Source: Patiriisocius marinus
GTDB lineage: Bacteria > Bacteroidota > Bacteroidia > Flavobacteriales > Flavobacteriaceae
Direction of reading: 5' to 3'
NCBI RefSeq assembly: GCF_008974325.1
Contig: NZ_BKCG01000001.1
Span: 124,001-188,000, forward strand
DNA length: 64,000 bases
In this document: positions 17,759 through 25,466 of the stretch, piece by piece
How the letters are laid out: each line of letters starts with the position of its first letter
How positions within the stretch are numbered: position 1 is the stretch's first letter
Translations under genes and position numbers: made by a program
Notes under the pieces: generated by a model
What the model was told of the DNA's origin: nothing
What the model saw: only the letters and a program-made list of their open reading frames with translations
Databases searched by the model: none

Positions 17759-18262
17759 TTATTTCAAACATTTAAAGTAATCAAATGGCTCTTGGCAATC
17801 ATCACATTTAAATAATGCTTTACATGCGGTAGATCCAAATTGACTCACTAAATGCGTATTTGTACTTTTACATTGCGGGCAAATTACCTTTTTAGCATTT
17901 CCCAACAACACCTCTTTGTCTGCTGTTTCTGATAGTGGTCTTGCGATACCATATTCTTCCATCTTTAGCAATCCAGCTTCACTTATCCAGTCTGTACTCC
18001 AAGCTGGACTTAAAATTAACTCCACCTCAACTAATTTCCCCAAAGGCTTAAAAGCAGCTTTTAAATCATCACCAATTACGTCCATTGCTGGACAACCACT
18101 ATAGGTTGGGGTTAACTTTACTTTAATGACTCCATCTACCTCAATCGCCTCTCTAATAACTCCCAGATCTAACACTGATAACACGGGAATTTCCGGATCA
18201 CTTACTTGTTCCAAAATTGGAATTAAGTGTTGGTCGATATTTACGGTTTGAGTTACTGCCAT
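17759..18262 (-). CDS. paaD: Phenylacetyl-CoA epoxidase maturation subunit PaaD
   Basis: A 167-residue protein: an N-terminal DUF59/MIP18 domain (about 10-95, EQVSDPEIPVLSVLDLGVIR, YSGCPAMDVI) and a C-terminal zinc-ribbon-like segment with CPQCKSTNTH and FKCDDCQEPFDYFKC. PaaD is required for an active epoxidase and is thought to help metal centre assembly. Gene order PaaA, B, C, D, E of the classic operon is retained except that paaE is first. Confidence 0.93.
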   Translation of the reverse strand: MAVTQTVNIDQHLIPILEQVSDPEIPVLSVLDLGVIREAIEVDGVIKVKLTPTYSGCPAMDVIGDDLKAAFKPLGKLVEVELILSPAWSTDWISEAGLLKMEEYGIARPLSETADKEVLLGNAKKVICPQCKSTNTHLVSQFGSTACKALFKCDDCQEPFDYFKCLK

Positions 18263-18288
18263 TACAATTTATGTAGTTTCATTTAACT

Positions 18289-18309
18289 TCTCGATTGCGC
18301 TCGATGAGA
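18289..18309. repeat. Short palindrome in the paaC-paaD spacer
   Basis: The sequence tctcgattgcgctcgatgaga is an imperfect inverted repeat (TCTCGA with TCGATGAGA). It resembles GC-richer palindromic words often seen between genes in flavobacterial genomes. The rest of the 81-bp spacer shows nothing else. Confidence 0.45.
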
Positions 18310-18343
18310 CAAACAAAAGTTCATCAGTTTCGGTTTCACAGGA

Positions 18344-19099
18344 TTACCATTCCATGTTAGGATAAGTACGTTGCATATATTGCAAATCACTTAATATATA
18401 CCCCATATGCTCGCTGTGAATTCCTTTTTTACCACCTCTTGTAAAGTATTTACCTTCTGGAACAGTTAGATTTGCTTCTTTTAATAATTCTGAAATTTCA
18501 GCGTAATAAAGCTCCTTAAGTTTTGAAGTGTCAACACCTATACCATCAGCGATCATTGCTTTATCTGCTTCGGTTAGATCAAAAAGCTCATCTGTGTATA
18601 CCCACAAATCATCAATTGCTTCTTGCATTTTAGCATTACTTTCTTCTGTACCGTCACCTAATCTTTTTACCCAGTCGCCTGAAAAACGCTTGTGGTAGCT
18701 TACTTCTTTAATTCCTTTTTTTGCAATTGCAGCGAGTGTTTCGTCTTTACTATTTAGCATTTCTGTCATAAATAATAGGTGAAACACATCAAATAAATAT
18801 TGACGCCCCATGACAAAACCAAAATGATCATTTGGCTGTTCTACTAATAACACATTTTTATATTCGCGTTCTAACCTTAGAAAAGCAAGATCGTCTTCTG
18901 TCTTTCCTTCACCTTGAATTTTCGCTGCGTATTGATAGTAATTTCTTGTCTGACCAATTAAATCTAATGAAATATTGGTACCTGCTATATCTGTTTCAAG
19001 CGTTGGACCGTGGCCACACAGTTCACCTAAGCGTTGCGCTAGGATAAGACTGTTGTCTGCTATTGATATTATATAATTGTATAGATTGTTATTTTTCAT
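18344..19099 (-). CDS. paaC: Phenylacetyl-CoA epoxidase subunit PaaC
   Basis: A 251-residue helical ferritin-like protein matching PaaC: YNYIISIADNSLILAQRLGELCGHGP at the N-terminus, QPNDHFGFVMGRQYLFDVFH, and KEVSYHKRFSGDWVKRLGDGTEES. PaaC is the structural partner of the catalytic subunit PaaA and does not carry the working di-iron site. A four-helix-bundle gene is inserted between it and paaB. Confidence 0.93.
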   Translation of the reverse strand: MKNNNLYNYIISIADNSLILAQRLGELCGHGPTLETDIAGTNISLDLIGQTRNYYQYAAKIQGEGKTEDDLAFLRLEREYKNVLLVEQPNDHFGFVMGRQYLFDVFHLLFMTEMLNSKDETLAAIAKKGIKEVSYHKRFSGDWVKRLGDGTEESNAKMQEAIDDLWVYTDELFDLTEADKAMIADGIGVDTSKLKELYYAEISELLKEANLTVPEGKYFTRGGKKGIHSEHMGYILSDLQYMQRTYPNMEW

Positions 19100-19104
19100 T
19101 TTTT

Positions 19105-19134
19105 TGAAAACGAAATCGAAAATGAAATCGAAAT
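19105..19134 (+). repeat. GAAATC hexamer tract, left flank of four-helix-bundle copy 3
   Basis: Units GAAAAC GAAATC GAAAAT and GAAATC GAAATC lie between the paaC start codon and the stop of the four-helix-bundle gene. It is inverted relative to the tract at 19508-19537 on the other side of that gene. Confidence 0.8.
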
Positions 19135-19150
19135 CGAAGGTTTTAGTTAT

Positions 19151-19495
19151 TTAACTGTATTTCTTAATAAGTGTCACAACAATTCTTATTAACTCATCAT
19201 TCTCTTTTAGTATCCCAACAGCATTATCTTTTTTTAAGATATTAGCTTTAATTTGGATATTTAAGTTTCTTAAAGACTCACGTAATTCCTTCAGTGTAAT
19301 TCTTAATTTATTGGCTCTATCTTTATCAGTACCAGCTCCTGCAAATTCGCCAAAATTTAAAGCTGACGAACAAGCAGATCTTATTAATTGTTTAGCTAAA
19401 TAATCTGCTGAGAATGATTTTGGTTGTTTATCAAACAACACAATAACCGAAGCTGCAAAATCTTCAAATCTTCCATCTAAATCATATTTCTTCAT
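19151..19495 (-). CDS. Four-helix-bundle protein of the S23/IVP family (copy 3)
   Basis: A 114-residue all-helical protein: GRFEDFAASVIVLFDK, then AKQLIRSACSSALNFGEFAG (about 34-53), then KLRITLKELRESLRNLNIQI. It is the divergent subgroup of the family in which the usual NIxEG is NFGEFAG. It separates paaB from paaC, two subunits of one complex that are normally adjacent. Inverted hexamer tracts flank it (19105-19134 and 19508-19537). Function unknown. The placement suggests insertion of a small cassette without loss of operon polarity. Confidence 0.8.
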   Translation of the reverse strand: MKKYDLDGRFEDFAASVIVLFDKQPKSFSADYLAKQLIRSACSSALNFGEFAGAGTDKDRANKLRITLKELRESLRNLNIQIKANILKKDNAVGILKENDELIRIVVTLIKKYS

Positions 19496-19507
19496 AAGCT
19501 ATACTTC

Positions 19508-19537
19508 ATTTTCGATTTCAGTTTCAGTTTCGATTTC
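19508..19537 (-). repeat. GAAATC hexamer tract, right flank of four-helix-bundle copy 3
   Basis: On the minus strand the units are GAAATC GAAACT GAAACT and GAAATC GAAAAT, five in a row, in inverted orientation to the tract at 19105-19134. Confidence 0.8.
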
Positions 19538-19551
19538 AAGGCGAAGCCACG

Positions 19552-19836
19552 TTACATATGTTTTACCTCGTCTGGTAAATCATAGAAAGTAGGATGACGA
19601 TACACCTTATCTTGTGCTGGTTCAAATAACTCGCCATTATGTTCTGGGTTACTTGCTGTAATATTACTACTTTCAACTACCCAAATACTTACTCCTTCAC
19701 TTCTTCTAGTATATACATCTCTTGCATTTTCTAGAGCCATCTCCGCATCTGATGCGTGTAAGCTCCCAAAATGACGATGCTCTAATCCGTTTTTACTTCT
19801 TACGAAGATTTCCCATAAGGGCCAATTCTTACTCAT
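19552..19836 (-). CDS. paaB: Phenylacetyl-CoA epoxidase subunit PaaB
   Basis: A 94-residue protein matching PaaB in length and pattern: WPLWEIFVRSKNGLEHRHFGSLHA, MALENARDVYTRRSEGVSIWVV and a terminal FYDLPDEVKHM. It is the small bridging subunit of the PaaABCE monooxygenase complex. It is 84 bp from paaA; that gap carries repeated words (ttgagttgttagtattgag with taataactcaag) that partly pair. Confidence 0.94.
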   Translation of the reverse strand: MSKNWPLWEIFVRSKNGLEHRHFGSLHASDAEMALENARDVYTRRSEGVSIWVVESSNITASNPEHNGELFEPAQDKVYRHPTFYDLPDEVKHM

Positions 19837-19920
19837 AATTTTAAAGTATTGAGATGTGAGTTGTTAGTATTGAGTTTAAGAATATTTTCTAATAACTCAA
19901 GATTGAAAACTCCCTACTAT

Positions 19921-20877
19921 TTATATCGCTTCTTTTAATTTTCTTGCTTCTTTTTTATCTGCATACGCCATTGCTGCATCACGAACCCACTCTCCGTTTT
20001 CCCAAGCATTCACTCTGTCTTTCATTCTTTTTTTGTTACAAGGACCGTGACCTTTTACAACTTGCCAGAACTCATCCCAGTTAATTTCTCCAAAATCATA
20101 AACACCTTTCTCTTCGTTCCATTTTAAATCTGGATCTGGTATTGTTAAACCAAGAAGTTCTGCTTGAGGTACTGTTTGATCTATAAATTGCTGACGAAGA
20201 TCATCGTTAGATTTTCTTTTTAGCTTCCATTTCATAGATTGCTCCGTATGTATACTTTCTGCATCTGTTGGCCCCAACATCATTAGACTTGGCCACCACC
20301 ATCTATTTAATGCATCTTGCGCCATGTCCTTTTGCTCTTGAGACCCATTACAGAGTTTTAACATAATTTCAAAACCTTGTCTTTGATGGAAACTTTCTTC
20401 TTTACAAACACGAACCATTGCTCTTGCATAAGGACCAAATGAAGTATTACAAAGTGGCACTTGATTAATGATGGCTGCTCCATCAACTAACCAACCTATT
20501 GCTCCCATATCTGCCCAAGTGACTGTTGGGTAATTAAAAATTGAAGAGTACTTTGCCTTTCCTGAATGCAACTGCTCATATAACTCATCACGAGAAACCC
20601 CTAAGGTTTCACAAGCTGAATACAAATACAACCCATGCCCAGCTTCATCTTGAACCTTTGCTAATAATGCAGCTTTTCGTCTTAAAGAAGGAGCTCTAGT
20701 AATCCAGTTTCCTTCCGGTAACATTCCTACAATTTCACTATGTGCGTGTTGCGACATCTGCCTAATATGTGTTTTACGATACTTCTCTGGCATCCAATCT
20801 TTAGGCTCAATTTTTTCGTCTCGCGCTATGCGTGCCTCAAAAATTTCTTCTAAATTTTTAATTTGTTCGTTGCTCAT
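19921..20877 (-). CDS. paaA: Phenylacetyl-CoA epoxidase catalytic subunit PaaA
   Basis: A 318-residue ferritin-like di-iron protein. Visible iron-ligand motifs are [15 protein letters not shown] and [16 protein letters not shown], with [19 protein letters not shown] before them. PaaA uses oxygen to epoxidise the ring of phenylacetyl-CoA, taking electrons from PaaE. The neighbours paaB, paaC, paaD and paaE confirm the complex. Confidence 0.95.
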   Translation of the reverse strand: MSNEQIKNLEEIFEARIARDEKIEPKDWMPEKYRKTHIRQMSQHAHSEIVGMLPEGNWITRAPSLRRKAALLAKVQDEAGHGLYLYSACETLGVSRDELYEQLHSGKAKYSSIFNYPTVTWADMGAIGWLVDGAAIINQVPLCNTSFGPYARAMVRVCKEESFHQRQGFEIMLKLCNGSQEQKDMAQDALNRWWWPSLMMLGPTDAESIHTEQSMKWKLKRKSNDDLRQQFIDQTVPQAELLGLTIPDPDLKWNEEKGVYDFGEINWDEFWQVVKGHGPCNKKRMKDRVNAWENGEWVRDAAMAYADKKEARKLKEAI

Positions 20878-20928
20878 AATTATATATTTAAAAACTCATA
20901 AACTTTAAGTGAATCTATTTACTATAAA

Positions 20929-22002
20929 TTACACATCAAAGTCTACTATTACTTTATCTGTTGTTGGGACAGCTTGACAACTCAAAACAAGGTTTTGAGA
21001 GACTTCTTTATCACTCAACGCATAATTAATTTTCATCTCTACATTCCCATCAATTACCTCACATTTACATGTACTACAAACACCACCTTTACAAGCAAAT
21101 GGCAAATCTGCCCCTGCACCTAAAGCTGCGTCAAGAATATTATCATATTCTTTAGTCATTATAAACGAAAATTCTTTACCTCCGTCAACTATGGTAACTT
21201 CAGTACCCTCTACATTTTGTTGTGCCAAACGTTCTTGTCTAGCTTTATCTTCTTCCGTTAATCCAGTTACAAATAACTCAAAGTGGATATTTTCTTTAGG
21301 CAATCCTGCATTGACCAAGTAATTACTTACATAGTTCACCATTGTTTCTGGACCACAAAGAAATACGTCGTTAGTATCAGGTATATCGATAAACGTTTTA
21401 GTTAACACTTGCATTTTATCATCATCAAAACGACCATTGAATAACTCGATATCTCTTTTCTCTTTTGTTAAGAAATAATAGATTTCAAATCGTCCAAAAT
21501 ACTTGTTACGTAATTGCTCTAACGCTTCTTTGAAAATAATAGACTTTGCCGTTTTATTTACATAAAAAAGCTTGCAAGTAGACTTTGGCTCTGCTGCTAA
21601 ATGCGCTTTTACCATAGACAGCACTGGCGTGATTCCACTACCTGCTGCAAAAAATAAATAATTTTTCTCTTCGGAAGGTTGACATTCAACTCCAAAATTT
21701 CCACTAGGAGCCATTACTTCTAATTCGTCCCCAGTTTTCAGCTTTTCATTTACAAAAGTCGAAAAGGCACCTCCCAGTATTTGCTTTACAGCAACTTTCC
21801 ATTCTCCATCAACAGGACTTGAACATAAACTGTATGAACGCCTTGTATCGTTACCATCAATTTCGGCTTTTAGAGTTAAATGTTGCCCTTGGCGAAACTG
21901 GAATTCGCTTTTAATTTCCGAAGGAACATCAAAGCTAATAACCGATGTATCATCCGTCTCTTTATAAATGTCCTTTATTTTAAGTTTGTGAAATGTAGCC
22001 AC
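20929..22002 (-). CDS. paaE: Phenylacetyl-CoA epoxidase reductase PaaE
   Basis: A 357-residue electron-transfer protein. It has a ferredoxin-reductase FAD domain (RRSYSLCSSP, about 54-63), an NAD-binding domain (FFAAGSGITPVLSMV, VFLCGPETMVNYV), and a C-terminal plant-type [2Fe-2S] domain with CKGGVCSTCKCEV and a fourth Cys in LSCQAVP. It delivers electrons from NAD(P)H to PaaA. It is the first gene after the operator-promoter at 22027-22058. Confidence 0.95.
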   Translation of the reverse strand: MATFHKLKIKDIYKETDDTSVISFDVPSEIKSEFQFRQGQHLTLKAEIDGNDTRRSYSLCSSPVDGEWKVAVKQILGGAFSTFVNEKLKTGDELEVMAPSGNFGVECQPSEEKNYLFFAAGSGITPVLSMVKAHLAAEPKSTCKLFYVNKTAKSIIFKEALEQLRNKYFGRFEIYYFLTKEKRDIELFNGRFDDDKMQVLTKTFIDIPDTNDVFLCGPETMVNYVSNYLVNAGLPKENIHFELFVTGLTEEDKARQERLAQQNVEGTEVTIVDGGKEFSFIMTKEYDNILDAALGAGADLPFACKGGVCSTCKCEVIDGNVEMKINYALSDKEVSQNLVLSCQAVPTTDKVIVDFDV

Positions 22003-22026
22003 TAGTATTTATTAGTTTTATTATCA

Positions 22027-22058
22027 CAAAACTAACGATTGTTAGTTAGAATTGCAAA
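22027..22058 (-). promoter_or_regulatory. Promoter of the paa operon
   Basis: On the minus strand TTTG (22055-22058) is followed after 20 bp by TAGTTTTG (22027-22034), matching the Bacteroidota consensus. The -7 element overlaps the inverted repeat at 22030-22047, and the paaE start codon lies about 25 bp downstream. Confidence 0.7.
22030..22047. promoter_or_regulatory. Probable TetR-family operator AACTAAC-gatt-GTTAGTT
   Basis: A perfect 7-bp inverted repeat with a 4-bp spacer covers part of the -7 element and the core of the paa promoter. The TetR gene lies immediately upstream on the same strand. The half-site ACTAAC is similar in outline to PaaR sites known in other phyla (ACTNAC...GTNAGT). 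Binding would block RNA polymerase, with a phenylacetyl-CoA-type ligand as the likely inducer by analogy. Confidence 0.65.
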
Positions 22059-22128
22059 TCATTAATTAATGCTTATAATTCTGTTTAAATAGATGGATTT
22101 TTTATGTTAAAATCAGCTTTTAAATAAG

Positions 22129-22695
22129 TTAGATAATTCCATTAATTAAGACTGAAACCATATCTTTTTTAAGCACATTAACATCCATTTTTCCACGTTT
22201 CTCATTCCATAGATATAACGTTCTTAAAGTTGACAGAATTGAAAATAAAATAACCTCGGGGTGCTGCGATTTAATATTTCCTTCGGAAATACCCAACTTT
22301 ATTATTTTTCTGAAATTTTCTTCATAATCCTCCCGCATCTTCACTACCCGATTTAGAGCTATTCCTTCAAGATGCATCCAATCGTTATTAAGCGTCGCGA
22401 TGTTATCAGGGAAATTGACTGTTACATCAATATGCATTTCAATCACCTTTTCGATTTTTTCAATAGGATTTAAAGAAGCAGTCATTACCTGAGACATTTG
22501 AGAAGTAAATTCCTCTCCAACCTCTATAATTAATGTTGCTAGTATTTCTTGTTTTCCAGAAATGTGGTTGTATAAACTAGCAGCTTTGATATCTAAGGCT
22601 TGTGCTATATCGCGCATAGAGACAGCGCTATAACCTCGCTCTTTAAATAGACGTGAAGCAATCTGGATTATTTCTTGTTTGCGCGTAATACCCAT
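22129..22695 (-). CDS. TetR/AcrR-family regulator, probable PaaR-type repressor
   Basis: A 188-residue TetR protein with the N-terminal helix-turn-helix ASRLFKERGYSAVSMRDIAQ and the following ALDIKAASLYNHISGKQEIL, then a helical ligand domain with no recognisable motif. It directly precedes the paa operon and a perfect palindrome lies in the gap (22030-22047). Control of the paa genes is inferred from this arrangement. A weaker TATCTTTA element (22702-22709) lies just upstream of its own start. Confidence 0.88.
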   Translation of the reverse strand: MGITRKQEIIQIASRLFKERGYSAVSMRDIAQALDIKAASLYNHISGKQEILATLIIEVGEEFTSQMSQVMTASLNPIEKIEKVIEMHIDVTVNFPDNIATLNNDWMHLEGIALNRVVKMREDYEENFRKIIKLGISEGNIKSQHPEVILFSILSTLRTLYLWNEKRGKMDVNVLKKDMVSVLINGII

Positions 22696-22823
22696 ATAAT
22701 GTAAAGATAAATTTTGAAATCGAATTAATGCCCAAATTGAAATTGAATTTTAAGCTTCGTAAGTAGGTTGTTAATTAAAGGTGAAAACTTCTTTCTACAA
22801 ACAACTATCGGCAATCATTTTGC

Positions 22824-22831
22824 TACTTTTG
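22824..22831 (+). promoter_or_regulatory. -7 element TACTTTTG just before the aromatic amino acid hydroxylase
   Basis: It matches TAnnTTTG and ends only 4 bp before the ATG at 22836, so the transcript would be leaderless or nearly so. No good -33 TTG was found at the usual distance. Confidence 0.4.
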
Positions 22832-22835
22832 AAGT

Positions 22836-24566
22836 ATGAACGAAGGACGTATAGAAAGCAACGAGCTACTCGATAGATTGCCACCACATTTAAAGCAATA
22901 TATTAAGCCACAAAACTATGAATATTACACGCCTATTAACCAAGCGGTATGGCGATTTGTAATGCGTAAAAATGTAGATTATTTAAGTAAAGTAGCACAC
23001 GAAAGTTATCTCGACGGCCTTAAACAAACTGGTATTTCAATTGACGAAATTCCATCCATGTATGGAATGAATCGCATATTGAAAGAAATAGGCTGGGCAG
23101 CAGTTGCCGTAGATGGTTTTATTCCCCCAAATGCTTTTATGGAATTTCAAGCATACAAAGTGCTTGTAATTGCTAGTGATATTAGACAATTAGACCATAT
23201 TGAATATACACCTGCTCCAGATATTATTCATGAAGGCGCAGGACATGCACCAATTATCGCTAGCCCTGATTATGCAGAATATTTAAGACGTTTTGGAGAA
23301 ATAGGCGCTAAAGCAATTTCTAGTGCGCACGACATGGAAATGTATGAAGCTGTTAGAGAATTATCAATTTTAAAAGAAGCTGAAGGTATTTCTTTGCAAA
23401 AAATTGAACTAGCTGAAAAGCGTGTTGAAGAATTACAAAACAAAGAAGTTACTCCTTCCGAAATTTCACTAATAAGAAACCTTCATTGGTGGACTGTTGA
23501 ATATGGAATGGTGGGAACTTTAGAAAACCCAAAAATATATGGTGCTGGTCTTTTATCCTCAATAGGCGAAAGCGAATGGTGTATGAAGGATGAAGTAAAA
23601 AAACTACCTTATTCTATAGATGCAGCTTATCAAGATTTTGATATCACTAAGCCGCAACCTCAATTATATGTAACACCAGATTTCGCTTATTTACAACAAG
23701 TATTAGAAGAGTTTGCTAATACTATGGCAGTAAGAAAAGGTGGATGGAGAGGCCTAAACAAACTAATAGAGTCTAAGCAATTAGGGACAATTGAAATATC
23801 GACAGGCTTGCAAATTTCAGGAGTATTTAAACGAATGATTCGCAATGAAGACAATGAAGTTGTTTACTTTGAAACAGAAGGAAAAACTGCTCTTGCGTAT
23901 AGAGAAACTGAAGTTATTGGGCACGGAACTTCAAGACATATTAATGGATTTAGAAGTCCGCTAGGAAAGCTACGCGGCATTAATCTTTCTATTGAAAATA
24001 TGGGCCCTCGTGATCTGGCAGCTTATGATTTTTACGATGGAAAACCCATTGAATTTGAGTTTGAAAGCGGAATCAAAGTAAAAGGTATGAACGTTACTGG
24101 AATGCGTAATTTGAAAGGAGAGCTTATGCTTATTCAATTTAATGATTGCACTGTAACATATAAAGACGAAGTATTATTTACGCCACAAGATGGTGATTTT
24201 GACATGGCTGTTGGTAAAGAAGTAATTTCAGCATTTGCAGGTGCAGCAGACTACCTGTCGTTTGATTTAGTAGAGCATGAATTAAGCACTTTAGGGGATG
24301 TTTCGGAAATGAGTATTTCTGATAAAAACCTAAACAGTTTATACCAAAAAGTTAGAAGTATTAGACACAATAATTCAGTGGACACAACTGCTATTGAGGC
24401 TATCTTCAATACGCTTAAAAGTGATTTTCCAAAGGATTGGCTTTTAGCATTAGAAATGTATGAACTCACAAAAGCTTCGGAAATTTTACTACATTTAAAA
24501 TCGTTAGAAAAAACAAGACCTGAAGTTTCTCACTTAATTAAAGCAGGACTTGAACTTATTAAATAA
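22836..24566 (+). CDS. phhA: Aromatic amino acid hydroxylase (phenylalanine 4-monooxygenase type), long form
   Basis: A 576-residue pterin- and iron-dependent hydroxylase. Ferrous iron ligands are His132 and His137 (DIIHEGAGHAP) and Glu222 (HWWTVEYGM). The gap between the second His and the Glu is about 44 residues longer than in short bacterial enzymes. The insert is a charged helix (KIELAEKRVEELQNKE). About 240 residues follow the catalytic core, with beta-rich (YETEGKTALAYRETEVIG-like) and helical parts not found in the 260-300 residue proteobacterial enzymes. It probably converts phenylalanine to tyrosine. It is divergent from the TetR/paa block. Confidence 0.88.
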   Translation: MNEGRIESNELLDRLPPHLKQYIKPQNYEYYTPINQAVWRFVMRKNVDYLSKVAHESYLDGLKQTGISIDEIPSMYGMNRILKEIGWAAVAVDGFIPPNAFMEFQAYKVLVIASDIRQLDHIEYTPAPDIIHEGAGHAPIIASPDYAEYLRRFGEIGAKAISSAHDMEMYEAVRELSILKEAEGISLQKIELAEKRVEELQNKEVTPSEISLIRNLHWWTVEYGMVGTLENPKIYGAGLLSSIGESEWCMKDEVKKLPYSIDAAYQDFDITKPQPQLYVTPDFAYLQQVLEEFANTMAVRKGGWRGLNKLIESKQLGTIEISTGLQISGVFKRMIRNEDNEVVYFETEGKTALAYRETEVIGHGTSRHINGFRSPLGKLRGINLSIENMGPRDLAAYDFYDGKPIEFEFESGIKVKGMNVTGMRNLKGELMLIQFNDCTVTYKDEVLFTPQDGDFDMAVGKEVISAFAGAADYLSFDLVEHELSTLGDVSEMSISDKNLNSLYQKVRSIRHNNSVDTTAIEAIFNTLKSDFPKDWLLALEMYELTKASEILLHLKSLEKTRPEVSHLIKAGLELIK

Positions 24567-24607
24567 TAAGTATAACCTTTGAAATAACATTTGACAATTT
24601 TTGAGAT

Positions 24608-24985
24608 ATGAACTTAGCAAAGAATAAAGAAAATGCAATTGCTTTTTACAAAATGGCATACGAGGGAAATCCAAAAAAAGCAGTTGAATTATATGTAGGA
24701 GAAACATATATACAACACAATCCAGACGTGGCAGATGGCATACAAGGGTTTATTGACTATTTTGAGAGAATGAAAAGAGATTATCCTAATAAGTCAATCA
24801 ATTTTGTAAGATCAGTTGCCGAAGGACATTTAGTTTCCTTACATACACATCAAATTTGGCCTGATAATGACCAATACATAACAATGGATTTTTTTAGATT
24901 TGATGACTCTGGAAAAATTTGTGAGCATTGGGATGCCATACAGCAAGTTCCTAAAAGCGCTACAAACAACAATACCATGTATTAA
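24608..24985 (+). CDS. NTF2-like/SnoaL-like protein
   Basis: A 125-residue small alpha+beta barrel protein with the SnoaL-like pattern NKENAIAFYKMAYEGNPKKAVELYV, YIQHNPDVADGIQGFIDYF and VSLHTHQIWP, ending FFRFDDSGKICEHWDAIQ. Such proteins act as cyclases, isomerases or have no known activity. It follows the hydroxylase gene by 41 bp in the same direction, so it may be cotranscribed. No specific substrate can be assigned. Confidence 0.85.
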   Translation: MNLAKNKENAIAFYKMAYEGNPKKAVELYVGETYIQHNPDVADGIQGFIDYFERMKRDYPNKSINFVRSVAEGHLVSLHTHQIWPDNDQYITMDFFRFDDSGKICEHWDAIQQVPKSATNNNTMY

Positions 24986-25053
24986 TTCAGGAATATTTCA
25001 GAATTAAATAATAATTAAAGCTTCATAAATACGAGCGTTAAAAAAATATACAA

Positions 25054-25359
25054 ATGGGATTATTAGATTTATTATTTGGTAACAAAACCAAGAAAATTCA
25101 AGATTTCACAAGTCGTGATGCAGTTATTTTAGATGTTCGTTCAAAAGCGGAATATAATAGCGGAGCAATCCCTGGTTCAAAACACATCCCTCTTCAACAA
25201 GTTGCCTCTAAAATTTCGGAAATTAAAAAATGGAACAAGCCTGTAATAACTTGTTGCGCTAGTGGTATGCGAAGCGGAAGCGCCGCTGCTATATTAAAAA
25301 GTAATGGCATTGAAGCTATGAATGGTGGAGGATGGCAATCACTTTACCAAAAATTGTAA
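25054..25359 (+). CDS. Single-domain rhodanese-like sulfurtransferase
   Basis: A 101-residue rhodanese domain: AVILDVRSKAEYNSGAIPGSKHIP and the active-site loop CCASGMRSGSAAAIL with the catalytic Cys at about 72. It carries persulfide sulfur, or detoxifies cyanide or thiosulfate, in the cytoplasm. A short amphipathic N-terminus (MGLLDLLFGNKTKK) precedes the domain. Confidence 0.92.
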   Translation: MGLLDLLFGNKTKKIQDFTSRDAVILDVRSKAEYNSGAIPGSKHIPLQQVASKISEIKKWNKPVITCCASGMRSGSAAAILKSNGIEAMNGGGWQSLYQKL

Positions 25360-25466
25360 TCGAGCTTTATCAAGCCACCTTAAGGTAAAATAGTACAGAT
25401 CTAAACTCGCATATACTTTTGTTTTTTAGTAGCTTTAAAAACTAACTAGTAAATAATATATATAAT

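Noticed and set aside
7149-19495. Four-helix-bundle genes as rRNA intervening sequences
   Set aside because: They lie between protein genes and no rRNA sequence is present anywhere in the window.
14742-19537. Hexamer tracts considered as CRISPR or satellite arrays
   Set aside because: Units are 6 bp with no unique spacers and only five in a row, so they are simple repeats.
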